From contig CM053267.1 in assembly GCA_028583415.1 (NCBI GenBank), positions 1,178,001 through 1,242,000 of the forward strand: DNA of 64,000 bases, written 5' to 3'. Made by a program: the position numbers and the translations under genes. Source of the DNA: Protea cynaroides (taxonomy: Eukaryota; Streptophyta; Magnoliopsida; Proteales; Proteaceae). The notes below the pieces were generated by a model. It had not been told where the DNA came from. It saw only the letters and a list, made by a program, of their open reading frames with translations, and did no database searches. Numbering within the stretch: position 1 is the first letter of the stretch; each line of letters starts with the position of its first letter. Of the stretch, positions 10,656 through 22,859 are shown piece by piece.

Positions 10656-12340
10656 ACTTTCATTCTGGCAGCAAAAGCTTATCGATTTTGACATATGCAT
10701 TTGAGAAAGCCGACATCACCCATCGAATTGCTAAAGTCAGAATCTTATTCTATAATTACTGCAGAAGTTCAGTTGTAGTAGGTGTGAGGTCGATGGTAGC
10801 CAAGCTTCTATCCCTAAGGATTTCTGATTTGTTTCTGCCATGTTTAGCTACAGAGATGTGCAACCAGCAGTAAGGTTAAATTGTGGTTTCACCGCCTCTG
10901 ATCTTATAGCGATGAGGTTTGATTCTTGGTGACTATTTTCTTTAATTCTACATTTTTTATCAGTGGCCGCATTATATTGTGATTCATTCATTAGCCACAG
11001 CTATTCATTCCATTAAAAGATAAGTTATTCTCTACTTTATTTTGCTTGTTTTAATTAGTACATATATACATACGTGATGATTCAGTTTCTTTCTCAAACC
11101 TGACCATAGACTTGGAATATTAATTCAAAATTTTTTTTTTGTTTGATGCGCTTAGTTTCATCTCTTGATTCTCGATGGTTATTTCGGTAACCTTTAATTA
11201 TTGCCAACCTGATGTTTTAAGAGGGGGAATTTCGATATCTTGATGTAATCCATCAGTTTTTTTTTCTCTTATGCGTTTTCACCGTCTGGTTGTTTGATTT
11301 TTTGCCTAACTGCTTCGGTTCCTGTCTAATTTTTCTTTGAATAATGAATCTGGTTTTGCTTTGATTTAGGTGTCTCTAGTGGTCAATATTTGGTTGGTTG
11401 TTATTGCTTGGGATTATCAATGTTTATTTTTAGTTTAGCTCAGCTTAATCCATCTCCCTAAGTTCTGGGTTGGTTTTATTGATTGGCTATGTCTATTCAG
11501 TGGGTTTTTAAAAAATGAAATAATTTGGTTTTCTAACATTGGATTTGGTTAAGGTATTGCACTTTTTTTTTTCTTTCTTTCTTTTTCTCCTATTATTTTC
11601 TTCTTTCCTCCTACACACATGGTGCTCGACCATATTACTAAGAGGATATAACAGGTTTTGGTAGGCATTGCTTATTCCCTTCCCTTTCGTTTGTTTTTAT
11701 TCAGGGGATCTGGGGTGGTTTTACTGGTTGGTTTTGTTTATTCAATGGGCTTCCAAATAGGATAGCTAGATTTCCTTCTCTAGCATCTGTTTGTCATATT
11801 TGTTCTTCTCCATTGCCATGTCTTATCATATTGTTATTTCCTTGGTATTGCTTAACCACCTATAAATATGTTGAGAGGATGCATACTTCAGATTTTATAT
11901 TTCAGGTTTGCCATGATTATCATGTCTGAAAAATCCGATTGGTTGGTATGTTTTAACTATGCATTGAGAGAGGTTTTACAATGATATTGGCTTGTGACTT
12001 TGTTTGGCCCCTCACATTAACTATCCTAATGTTTAAGTATATGATTGTTGCACATTTTTTATATGGTTTTGGATTATATGATAGAACACACGCTCATACT
12101 TGACATCTTATGTCTGTCAACTTAATTTATAGATAACTGATCTCAAAGTCATGATTCCCTACCCCAAGTGATGTATCCCCATTCCTATATCTTCTTTGTA
12201 ATAAATGTATGTTAGGACACTGTGCATGGGTGTGCTGTAGGCCCCACATGTATGGCTATGGCATTCTCCTACATTTGCAATGTTTTAGGGACTCTAATGA
12301 GTCTAACCCCCCTACGGGATCCAATATCCTTTCCAACTTG
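10656..12340. other. Unassigned T-rich sequence, possible host gene fragment
   Basis: No retroelement homology to the rest of the window. The first 230 bp hold a plus-strand frame (to 10873) of ordinary composition. After it, about 1.2 kb is T-rich like plant intron or UTR, with runs of T near 11130, 11260 and 11565. I do not recognise a product. It may be intact host DNA between insertions. Confidence 0.35.
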
Positions 12341-12573
12341 TATGGGCCCATTTAGTTTCAAGCCCACCTATAACTTAGGTTTATGATCCATGAGAGTTTG
12401 GGTATTTCATTCATACATGTGAATAGTTTTGGGCTATTTTGCTTCCTAAGTTGGGAATTGAGTGAGATTAGAAAACCCCTATCGAGTGTGCGGAGCTGAG
12501 GTAGTGGCCTCTTGAGTGTTGCCACGGATGATCTATGGCTCATCAATCCATGGGAAATACGTTGACTTGATTC
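12341..12573. other. Unassigned sequence next to the aORF fragment
   Basis: Short minus-strand open frame with no recognised motif. It lies where the 3' end and flank of the neighbouring Transposase_32-like ORF would be. I see nothing firm here. Confidence 0.2.
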
Positions 12574-13240
12574 TCATGTGATGAGATATGTAGGCAGTGG
12601 GAAGCAATCTTGGCTTTGCACCCGGTCAAATTGGAGGTAAGTCCCTTTATTCAGGAAATACTTCATCGAGGGGACGTTCCGATGATTTAGGAAATACCTC
12701 ACACACATGCGGATGGGTTCCATGATCATGGGAACATCCAACCCCCTTTCGATCTGTCTAATGATTATGCTATCCTGCTGCTGCAGTTGCCACTGACGCT
12801 GCCGCTCTTGGTGGCCTTTGATGGGCCTCCAGCTCATCGTCACCAAGGATGACATTGTGTAGTCTCATCTTGCCAATGGCCCCCCAATCCAAATCCGCCA
12901 CCATAGTCTCCTCATAGGCCTCCTTGTCACTCATGTCTACCCTAAGCCGTGCGAGGAGGGTGGTAATCAGTCGACCATAAGGAAGATTGGCCTTCAACCC
13001 AAGTGTGGTAGCATGGTGCGTGGTTCTTATGATGATGTAGGGGAGGCAAATGTCTTGCCTAGTAGTCACGTAGAAGGTCATGTACTGGCTTAACTGGGTG
13101 ACCTCGTTGTAGTGCCCACTGTGCGAAAGGATGTAGTGTTGTAAGATCCGGCAGTAGATACAAGGTCAAGGCTGTGAGTTAGTCACTTTCATGTGCTACC
13201 CAGGTAGAAGAATCTGGCTCCAGACAATCTGGCACAACCC
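12574..13240 (-). pseudogene. Fragment of a Transposase_32-like antisense ORF (aORF)
   Basis: The minus strand encodes a stretch (12770-13081) with RQDICLPYIIIRTTHHATTL, PYGRLITTLLARLRVD and LDWGAIGKMR. It aligns with the middle of the aORFs at 28300-29555 and 47360-48707. Similarity continues to about 13200 (the region matching 29005-29090) and then stops where the D LTR begins, so the N-terminal part is missing. It probably belonged to another chromovirus that D inserted into. Confidence 0.6.
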
Positions 13241-13730
13241 CTACGAAATCTGCACCAAAAAATATGGTCTAATTTGAATTTTTCTCATATAATAAGTTCC
13301 CCTACTGACACTAGCCTAGCATCCATATCATCAATGGAGTGTATGGAACTCTAGGTATGAGTTAAAACCCTCTCTCTTAGTATAGAAGCTTCATTTGGGA
13401 AGAATTAGTAGAATCAACAAATACTTGGCCATCTTGAATCAATTCAGGATAGGTGATCGATTATGGAGGTCGATAAAATGGGCCTGATTGACCCCCCATC
13501 TACGATCGACCATCCGTACCTAGAATTAGGCCAGTTCGAGTCTAACTTAGTTGGGCTTGTTTCTAACTGGTTCCTAACCACCCATGATCATCTAAAATAA
13601 TGTGGGACCTACTTTTGAATGTGTTGGACTGTCAATTGACAACCTCCAAGCCTACTCCATCACACTTATACTAGGAATAGGACTCTCAAGGGAAGAGTTG
13701 CAGTGCATCTCTAACTCTTGTATAAATTCC

Positions 13731-13737
13731 CTATTAT
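13731..13737 (+). promoter_or_regulatory. TATA box of LTR D
   Basis: TATAAAT lies at the position matching the TATA boxes of the other LTRs and is followed by an AACCCTAATTGAGA-type leader, which all the LTRs share. Confidence 0.55.
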
Positions 13738-16700
13738 AAAATCTCTAAGAACCCTAATTGAGAACATTAGAACCTTTGACACATTTTGGGAGACAGAGAG
13801 AGTGAATTAGAACAAGGTTAAAGGCAGAAGAAGAAGACGAACTAGCATTGAAGGTCCTTCCTTAAGATCCTTGCTACAACAGCTTTTAGCATAAGCATTA
13901 AAGTTATCTCAAAACCATTCTTACCTTCCCTGGAATAAAACCTTGATGATCTCATGAGGTAAAACCCAACCCCTAACATGTTGGAACAAGATTCTAGAAG
14001 ACAATTAAAGGATATTAGGTAGAATTATTCAATAATGCATATAATGGATATATTGTTATAGGTATTCAATGTGGGACTTTATAATAAATTATAACATTGA
14101 ATTATGGTTGGGGAGTGGCTATTAATATAGTACAGACCCTTAGAATCTCTCTAGGAAAGCCCTCGACCTTATTCCTTGGAGAACGGATTGAATTGGAATC
14201 AGTTCGAGCTCTTTGGTACGAGGCAGTCAACTAAATTGACTTGATTGACAACCTCTATTGTCTTCGACCGCCTGGTCTACAGAGAGGTGTATTCATGGTA
14301 ATTCTTATACCAATTACCTAATTGGACTATGTTAGCCACTTCACACCTCAAGAAAAATATAATGGACATGATGGAATGATTGGTTTGATTAGAATGTATT
14401 TCCATGTATGTAAGCACGTGTGGTTGCAAAGACAACATTCACAGTCATAAACCATACATGCAAATAACCTATGGGGATAGAATTTTATCTGATCCAATGA
14501 TTCAAACCCAACATAAAACACATATATAAGTAACCCTATATAGGTGTAAGCCTCTGGAACCCATCTAGGCCAAAATACCTAGGCGGTTGATAAAACTGAG
14601 TTGTTCGACCACCATAGCTGATCAACCAACTTCATTGACTACCAAATTACAGCAAGCCTGTTTAGGTTATATTTTCAACCATGGATCTTGAGACTCAATC
14701 ATGTAACCCTAAGACATGTTCCTAAGACTAATGAGGATACCATAGACTAAATAAAAGAGAGACTAAATAATCATAGATAATAACCATGTATCAATTGTAA
14801 TAGCTAAGCCGACGTAGGAAAATAGGGAAAGAGACTCTGTCTGCAATAGAGTAAGGATTAGCTCACCAAATACAAGTGAGGCATTAATACTTGTTTTATT
14901 TTTCTTGTTTCTATACACATGTGGTTGTTACTTGGTTGGATTATTGTGTGATAACATGTCATCTAATAACTGTGATAATTGTTCATGCATTTGCATATTA
15001 TAACTCTATTTTGGATTAGTTGTTTATAGATTGTTTGATAACATGTAGATGTTTGGTAACATGATTGTTTGTCATTGACTTGTATTCTAGTGGATTCGGT
15101 GAGCAAGAATGAGACGGTTTATCTTGGTCCGATGAGCTAGGATTCGGGTACCTTTATTAGTAATATTTCTTGGTTTAGGCTTCAATATCCCGCGATAGAC
15201 AACCCTTGCCAATAGGGATTCTGGTATTGGCATAGGCTTATTGTAGACTAGTCATGGTTCGGACTCTTTCACAGTTGGAACAGGGTTTCAAACATGTTCA
15301 GAGCTAGTATAAGACCCGCACGCCACGAACCCGGTCTAACCTTACATTCTCATGTCGTGACCGGTCTTCCCATCATAACCGATCAAAATGAATCAATTTG
15401 TATGAAGAAACCATAAGATAAGGTAAGCAACAAGTCAAATTTAGTTGGTGTGGTTAACTGTTTAAGTTTGTATGGAGGCAACCAATCAAAATCCAAAAAC
15501 CAATAAATTTTGGTTATATGGTCAAACGTGTGGTCGATCATATGGTGGACTAGGTTGAGACCGTACAACATGTGGTCGACTATTTTGGAATTGTATGGTC
15601 GATGGATTATGCGACCACACCATCGACCATATAAACCCAGATTAGATTATGAGATTTGGAAACTTTCCAAATCAAAGGGGATATCGTTCCTTATTGTAGA
15701 GGGACTCTATATGGGGAGTTTTTTTTTACTATAAAGAGGACATCCCTCTACCCTCTTTCACTCTTCTAGATCAATCTCAAACCCTAAACCTAATAGAGAA
15801 AGAAAGAGGAAGAGAAGGAGAAGGAGATTTGGAGAAGAAGGCTGAGAGGAAAGTTTTGCAGAGAATGTCTTAGCTTTTTACAGTAAGCCAAGGTATGAAA
15901 CTTATCTCTGTAGATGTAGATCCTATTAAATAAGGTTCTCTATTATGGATTAGGGATGTCAAACCAATATAATCCATGTGATCCTTTAAGTAATTCTCAA
16001 GGATAACCATAAGGGATGGGTTAGGGTTAATGGTTAGTGAGAAACTGTAAATAATGGTCATAGGATCATCATAGGATGAATCCAAGTGATGAGCAAAGAA
16101 ATTAACTTAGGAAGAACTCAGATTGTAAGTAAAAATTGACCAAAAATCGTATGGTCGCAGCTATGGTTGACCATAGGGTGACTAGTGAGTCCACCACAGC
16201 TATTTGAAAGTTTCCAGAAATCATGTGGTCTCACGTAAGGTCGCATGTAGTGCGACCATAGGATCGAAAGTACATCGTGTGGTCGTATATATTGAGACCA
16301 CAGGGTCGACCATAAGGGTCGACCACACGATAACAACAAGTATATTTTGAGACCAAACAAGGCTTTCGACTACTGTAACTTAGTACAATCGAACCCCAAC
16401 TTAAATACATTAATTGTTTAGGTTCTCAATAGATTTAAAGTGACTTTCCAAGCTTGGGAGAGGAACAAACATCAATTAAAGGTAAGGGAACAAGACCTAA
16501 ACTAATTGGATACTAACAAACTATTTTATTTTATTTATCCAATGCATGAATGCTTCTATGCTTGTAATATGCATCTCACATGTTATATAATATTATTGCT
16601 ATTTTTACTCATGCATATTTATTTCTGTTTATTTATAACATGATGGTGATGATGCTAGAAATAGGAATGTGATTATATGTGTGGTTAGTGTATTGGATGC

Positions 16701-16833
16701 AAGTGGGGAGTTAGGGGGGGACATAGCATTGTGTTTCAGCCTGGTTACCAGACTCAAGCACTATCTGTACTCAAGTCTTACCCATTGACATCATGTATCG
16801 CCATTATCTTAGCAGAACTATTACGTCATAGGG

Positions 16834-19081
16834 TGTAAGACCCATGTCAATCTAACCCGGTCTTACCACCTTGAACTAGGTTTACCCATCATGGTCGAGT
16901 CAAATGGACCAAGGGCGTGAAGGAGATCGAGATCCCAGGTATCAAATCGACCCAAAAATACTTAAAATAGGGGAAGGGTCGCATACCCAGCCTAAGGTGG
17001 TCGGACCTCCCAAAACAGAAAGTCGGACCCTCGGTTTTGGAGGGGAGGGTCGGACAGCTTAAGACCCTAGGGTCGACGGGATCATCGACCCTCCCATCGA
17101 CCCTCGGATTCTACCGAATATAGAAATTAAGAAATTTCTATATTTTTCGATTGGGATTCTTTCCAAATCTCAGAGGGACTTATTTAGGATGTTCCTACTC
17201 TATTTAAAGGACGTCCCTAAGCCACTTTCACTCCTTTCACAACCTTAATTGAATTGAGAGAAAGAGAGGAGAAGGAAAAGAGGAAGAAGAGAGGCAAGGA
17301 AGAGAACCTAGCAAAAAGGAGGAGAGTTACAGAGGAAGATTAATCTTCTCAGGTATGGATACTAATTCCATGAGTTTCTACAGACCTTAGGATAGTTATT
17401 GGAGAGAGAGCGATCTCGGAGAAACCCAAACCATCCATCCATGGTTAGGTTTCCATGGAAAACCCTAGGAGAATGCAGAAAGCCATCTAGGAGGATGATT
17501 CATGGTTTCAGACCATGGAATGAACGTTTAATGGAATGTGGGAACAAACCATAGGACCCCAAACACGAAGAATGGATTAAAAAGTGGAAATTGGACCACA
17601 GTGCACCGAGGGTCGCACCCGGGGTCGATGACCATCCGACCCTAGGTGTTTCGACCATCGACCCTCAGCATCCGGAAGTCCGGAAGAAGAGAGGGTCGAT
17701 AGACCCATCGTCCCTAGCATCGACCCTCAGTTGACAGAATGGTTTTTAATTCTGAATAAATTGTAATTAAATTCTATCGATTTTGTTAGGTCTTCTAGCA
17801 ATATAATAACATTGTAAAGGTGAATTTAAAGCTTGGAAAAGTATCTTATAGCAAGCTAAGGTGAGGAACCTTAACCCCAAACTAAATTGGTTAATAATAA
17901 ACTATTTTCTATTTCTTGAGTCCTATGCTATGCTTGATTCTAGGCGAATATGTTGTAATGTGCATACAGCATGCCATCCAATATTTCTATTACTTGTTCA
18001 TGCATATTTACTTTATTGTTTATAACATGATGATGATGATGATAGGAATAGGCATGTGCTTGTATGTGTGTGGTTGATGTGCTTGATGCGAGCGAGTATC
18101 AGGGGAGGTGTGATGAGAACGTCAATAAACGTTAACCTTTGCCGGTCTCAGTCGTCAGATCGCCATTACTTTAGCGGAACTATTATGTCGTAGAGTATCG
18201 GGGGAGGTGGTCTCGGTCCTTGTAGTCTCTGACTCTACCGGGGGGCCTTAGCTCTATCTCTATGGGCATTCTGAGGGATGCTGGGGTGAGGCCTTGGATA
18301 AACTGTTTGGCATTAGGATTGGTTAGTTGCGAGCCCAGTTTGCAATCCTCGCTAACAGGGGCTTACGTGTTGGTATGGCACTATATAGCAATAAACGTAA
18401 CCTTTGTTATATAATGTTCATGATTGGGTGCATGTGAGTTGACGATAAACGTGATCTTCGGGTAACGTCACACACTCGTGAATAGAGGGAGTCAATAAAC
18501 GCGACCTTTGGATACCTCAACCTTTCTATAACATACTACAAACTTTAAATCGGACCAAAGATATAAATTGACTTTTTGCATGCATATGTATTGTTGCATT
18601 GTTTTGGCTACTCACTGAGCCGTGTTGTGTGCTCACCCCTCGACGTCGAATATTTTTAGTTGATGATGCAGGTTATACCGTCGAAGACTACATGAATGCG
18701 TCTGCGTACGGGAACGTGACAGCTATGGAAGTTGAAGCTGAAATGGATACACACGACTCCTCTTGCAAGTGCAACTCGTGTGTATTTTATTAGATATTTT
18801 ATAGGTTTCTTTAATTGGATTTTATTCAGACATGTATTTGATATTTAATATTTATGTCTCAGTTGAATACAGAATAATTTGCTATTAAATTATTAATATC
18901 ATTTAGTTCCTCAGTTCATTTTATTATAAGACTTCTGCTATTGTGTATTTACTCTGATTATGACATGGATGTATGGAGATTCAGATAACGCGGGGATACC
19001 CTATTTGAGATTCTTGTTAAACCGTTGGTTTATTAGCGGTTCATCACACCATTCTGGTTAGACCAAAGTTGGGGTGTGACA
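16834..19081 (+). repeat. Solo LTR (subfamily of A) nested in the solo LTR 15308-19961
   Basis: Starts TGTAAGACCC and ends GGGGTGTGACA, 2248 bp, with a perfect 5 bp duplication TAGGG (16829-16833 and 19082-19086). TATA box TATTTAAA near 17201, donor CTCAG|GTATGG at 17352/17353 and acceptor GCAG at 18671. It is very close to LTR A and to the minus solo LTR at 41614. Confidence 0.95.
18692..18793 (+). CDS. Micro-ORF in solo LTR 16834-19081 (33 aa)
   Basis: Same length and reading frame as the copy at 3678-3779, ending in HDSSCKCNSCVFY. It differs by an E-to-K and a D-to-Y change but has no indel or stop. Function unknown. Confidence 0.4.
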   Translation: MNASAYGNVTAMEVEAEMDTHDSSCKCNSCVFY

Positions 19082-20404
19082 TAGGGCATCAGGGGAGGTG
19101 GTGTTGAACCATGTAGTCTCTGACTCTGCCAGGGGGCCTTAGCTCTATCTCTATAGATGTATTGATGGATGCTAGGGTGAGGCCTTGGATACATTGGATG
19201 GCATTAGGATTGGTTAGTTGCAAGCCTAGTTTGCAAGCACTCGTTAATAGGGGCTTACTTGTTGGTATGGGTAGGGCATAAAGGAAAGTGTTCGAGGTGT
19301 GTGATACGAACACTTTAGCTCTATCTCTATTCCATGCTGGATACATGTGGGACGGCAATGATGTTTGATCTATTATAAAGATTTACATACTCAGGTATAG
19401 AGGTACAATGGCCGCCAATCCTTTCTATAAAACATTATAAACTTAAAACTAGACCAAAGATATGAATTTAATGCATACATATGTTTGTTGCATTGTTTTG
19501 TTTACTCACTGAGCTTAAGTTGGAGAGCTGACCCTCGCATACGCTATTCTTTTAGTTGCTAATGATGTAGATAATACCGTTGAAGACTACATGAGTGTGC
19601 CAACGTATAGACACGTGGTGGCCATAGATGAGCAAGCTGTCGAGGACTAATATAACTCGTCAAGAAAGTATTTCAAGGATGTTACGCCTAATGTTTAACT
19701 TTCGTATTTTGGTATTGTAATAGTTTGTCATATTTATGTTTTGGTTACATGGAGATAACTGATTTATTATTTACTTGTCATTGTAGACACTCAGTTCATT
19801 ATTAATAAGACTATTTCTATTTAATTATTATCTCTGATTATTACTGTGGAATATATCTTGGTTTAACATGGTTGACATGGTCTTTACTAGATCCTGGTTG
19901 AACTGTTGGTTCTTATGACGGTTCATTGCACCACTGGTTAGTCCAGAATTGGGGTGTGACAGCTAGCTTCTAGCATTTCATGAGAGACCTAGGGATGAGT
20001 CTGTTCTATGTGCTTACGCATCAGGGATTGGGTAGTGTGTACCCAATGAAGTGGTTAAGGCATAGAATAAGATGCAAAGATGAAGCTTATGATGGGGGAA
20101 TACTGGTATGATGCCAAGATGGTGTGTTCTTGCCTTGTATCTTTTTTCTTTGGATAATGTTTCACATGCAGTAAGGAGCCAAGTGTGTTCCATTCATCTC
20201 ACCCGCGCTTGAGTATTCATCATCAGTATTTAGGTGCGGTACTACTTGCGCATGCCTGTTCACAGTTCAAAGACCATTAACCTTAATAATTTATCATGCA
20301 TTGTGTGCTTGTATGTGCTAATTTTTCACTGAGCATATGATTTTACTCACCCTTGAATGTACACATTTTGAGATCATTTTGCAGATAACTTAACTGATAG
20401 TGAT

Positions 20405-20467
20405 ATGTTTGAAGATAAAGAACCTAAAGATGATTCGCATGATCCTTCATGTGAATGTGATGATTAA
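20405..20467 (+). CDS. Shorter micro-ORF in LTR D (20 aa)
   Basis: It lies just after acceptor-like TTTTGCAG and encodes an acidic peptide ending HDPSCECDD. This matches the His-Asp-x-Ser-Cys-Glu-Cys tail of the other LTR micro-ORFs although D is the most diverged LTR here, suggesting the peptide is old in this lineage. Very short, so chance remains possible. Confidence 0.3.
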   Translation: MFEDKEPKDDSHDPSCECDD

Positions 20468-20887
20468 CTTTATTGTTAGAAGACAATGTTTTTAAAGAAA
20501 ATAAGACTTTTCTACCTAAGAGAGAAGATTATTAGATTTTTCTTAGGAATTTAGATTTTTAATTTGATTGTTTCTGGCACTGTTTCACCCGTGAGGTTTT
20601 TATTTAAATATTCAATATTTGGTACTACTTTATTTAATGTCTTGGTTTGAAAAACAGATAAACCTTTATTACAATTATCTAATACAACTAGATTTGGTTT
20701 ATGGTTTTTAATTATTGATTTTTTGCTATTATATGATTGCACTCTGTGATTCCAGTAATTCATGTTGTGATTAACGAAAGAGTCGTGATATGTGGTGACT
20801 GTGAATGGATTCTGGTGTGGTAGTACTTGCACTGTAAGGAAACCATGGTCATACAAAAATACCAAGGTTTTGGGGTGTGACAAAAGG

Positions 20888-20899
20888 TGATATCAAAGC
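20888..20899 (+). promoter_or_regulatory. Primer binding site of element D (degenerate, tRNA-iMet type)
   Basis: TGATATCAAAGC follows the LTR end by 5 bases. It matches the initiator-Met site TGGTATCAGAGC of element C at 10 of 12 positions. Confidence 0.65.
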
Positions 20900-21242
20900 A
20901 ATTCACCTTACATACATTCACAACTACTAGTAGAGAAATCGAATCAAAACCAATTAGGATTAAATAAAATCTTATAAGAAAACAAATAATAAGCACTTGT
21001 TGGTTGAGATATTAGCATAAACTTTAAAAAGGACATTATATACTAAATATGCAAACATCTCGATTCTCATTACAAACTGATGTTTGTCACAAAAAAGAGT
21101 ACGGTTCACAACCTGAACTGTTACTTGATCAACAAAAGAAAATATATACAAAAGGGAAAATAAACTATGAACTAAAATAAAAAAAGAAAAGAAATGAAAG
21201 TCATTTTTCCACCGGATCAGAACTACTAACTCTCGCCTCTAA

Positions 21243-22440
21243 TTAAAAAAACAAACTTGTAACCCTCATAGCCTCCTACATCTGATGAATGTCATCTCTA
21301 AGTCCCTGAATGTTCGCTTACAAATCTCTAATCGAAGACTCAAGAATAGTAGGCATAGGACTATAAACCTCCGCCGATGCTGGTGAGACACCTCTACCTT
21401 CAGTGATTGGTGTACCCTGCTACTGAGTACCCTCCACCTCATCTACATCATCATCGTCGTCATTGTCTGCATCACCCTCACTACTGGAAGAATCCATTGG
21501 AGCATCATTTGCTTGTGCACCCCCTGTAGTCATCATTGCAAAGTTATTGAGTGCCTCCTCCTCTGCAGGTCTACCAAAAGCAATATGAGTAATAACTGGT
21601 GGTAAAATAGCCTCCAACTTGTCATTGCTCAATACTGCATTCTGTGACCCTCGCATGCAACCCATTGCATGCCAGTCGAAATCAGAATGAACTGATGTCT
21701 CTACTCCCTCATCCACAAAGATGTTAAATCCTAACTCTCTGAATAGCTATGTAAACAGTCATCCATATGGTAAATTCCTTTCATTGCCATATGCAGCAAC
21801 AATCTTCGTCCTCATCAGAATATAGGGCAAGCATAATTAATATCGAGTACAGACGCATAAGTTACAAACTCATTGAAACTTGCAATCACTTCCCTATGTC
21901 TGCTCCTAACAATGATGTTGTGCTGAATAATCCAACTGTATACCCCCAGAATTGATCGATACCCAGACTCAACAATATCTCTGTCCTGGTATGCTTAACT
22001 GACTTTAGATCTCCTGTTTGAAGGTCTCTAAAATAAGAATAGATGAAGAAGATCTCGGCCCGGCGTATCACAATCGCTTGCCGCTGAAACATGCAAAAAC
22101 TCAGCCAACTGACGGACATCAAAGCAAATATCCACTCCATTTACCCGGTTGGATATCCTTAGACCTAAGTCCAGATGCTTATCCTTGAGATAAGTCTCCA
22201 CTCGAAGATTGTAGTAAAACAATCTGACCAGATAAGTTAAATGACAATACTATATCTGAGGACAGTACGCAGCCTAAAGAAATAAAAGCATCACCAATGG
22301 CAAAGCGCTACAACCGATCAAAGTTTACATATCTCCCAGACTCGATGGAAAAAGCCTCGAAACTAGGCCAAGCATCCTGGTCAGATCGAGAACAAAACCT
22401 ATATGCAAAACATACAAGAATGGAAATTTATCTAGGAATC
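21243..22440 (-). pseudogene. aORF of element D: Transposase_32-like protein, antisense to gag/pol
   Basis: On the minus strand, conserved blocks in order: RFCSRSDQDAWPSFE (about 22340-22390), LVRLFYYNLRVE and VDICFDVRQLAEFLHV (about 22090-22240), the central region with DFDWHAMGCMRG (about 21650-21690), an acidic Asp/Glu-rich stretch (about 21425-21500), then a possible coiled coil (IRDL..NIQGLRDDIHQM, about 21270-21330). The FYYNLR...FDVRQLAEFL pattern is typical of the plant-specific domain named 'putative plant transposon protein'. The codon that is TAG in C and E is CAG here (22109-22111). Several in-frame stops (for example TAG at 21420) and frameshifts make it inactive. Role unknown. 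Confidence 0.6.
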
Positions 22441-22859
22441 AAGTAAGCGACGTGTTAGATGAAAATGGAATAAAAATATGGTTTAAATTAATTATAAACC
22501 GAGTAAGAAAAACTTCGTTAGAAATTTTGATTAAAATGCATTGAATAACAGGCATGGAAAATATAGAATGCTTGTTAAAACACAGAAAATAGATTTTAAA
22601 ATGCTAGAAATGTTCTAAACATGTCATAGAAGGACTGTTTTGACATTTGAAGCATTGAAAATCGATAAGTTATTGATTTGAAGCAGTTTGGTGAATTTTG
22701 GGAAAAATTGATATGGGAAAAACTTGAAGTTAACAAATATGTGAGAAAAACCATATTTGATTGTTTAAAAACATCCTAACAACTTCTAAATGTGATTTGC
22801 AATAATTTATAGCAAGTTACATGAAGCAAATAGGAGTATAAATGAAAACCTAGGTGTTA
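22441..22859. other. Element D leader between aORF and inserted solo LTR
   Basis: AT-rich sequence corresponding to the aORF 5' region or intron of C and E. No ORF or clear motif. It continues at 25164 after the solo LTR. Confidence 0.5.

Larger units (their letters stand above)
15308..19961 (+). repeat. Solo LTR (subfamily II) in LTR D, itself split by another solo LTR
   Basis: Starts TATAAGACCC (TGTAAGACCC with a changed second base) and ends GGGGTGTGACA. It is flanked by a perfect 5 bp target duplication GCTAG (15303-15307 and 19962-19966). Removing the inner insert leaves about 2.4 kb. U3 carries GGTCGACC-type motifs rather than AGGGTCG. No internal region or PBS remains, so it formed by LTR-LTR recombination. 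Its micro-ORF (19591-19650) stops early. Confidence 0.93.
13241..20882 (+). repeat. 5' LTR of element D, interrupted by nested solo LTRs
   Basis: Ends TTGGGGTGTGACA at 20882, followed by a PBS. Without the insert it is about 3 kb. It contains a TATA box near 13731, a donor-like GAG|GTAAAA near 13958, an acceptor TTTTGCAG near 20384 and a short acidic ORF. The left boundary is placed where aORF homology ends (about 13200-13300). I found no clear TGTAAGACC start. Confidence 0.65.

Noticed and set aside
13138..13150. TGTAAGATCC as the left end of the D LTR
   Set aside because: This stretch aligns with aORF sequence of C (about 29040-29055), so it is part of the aORF fragment and the LTR starts further right.
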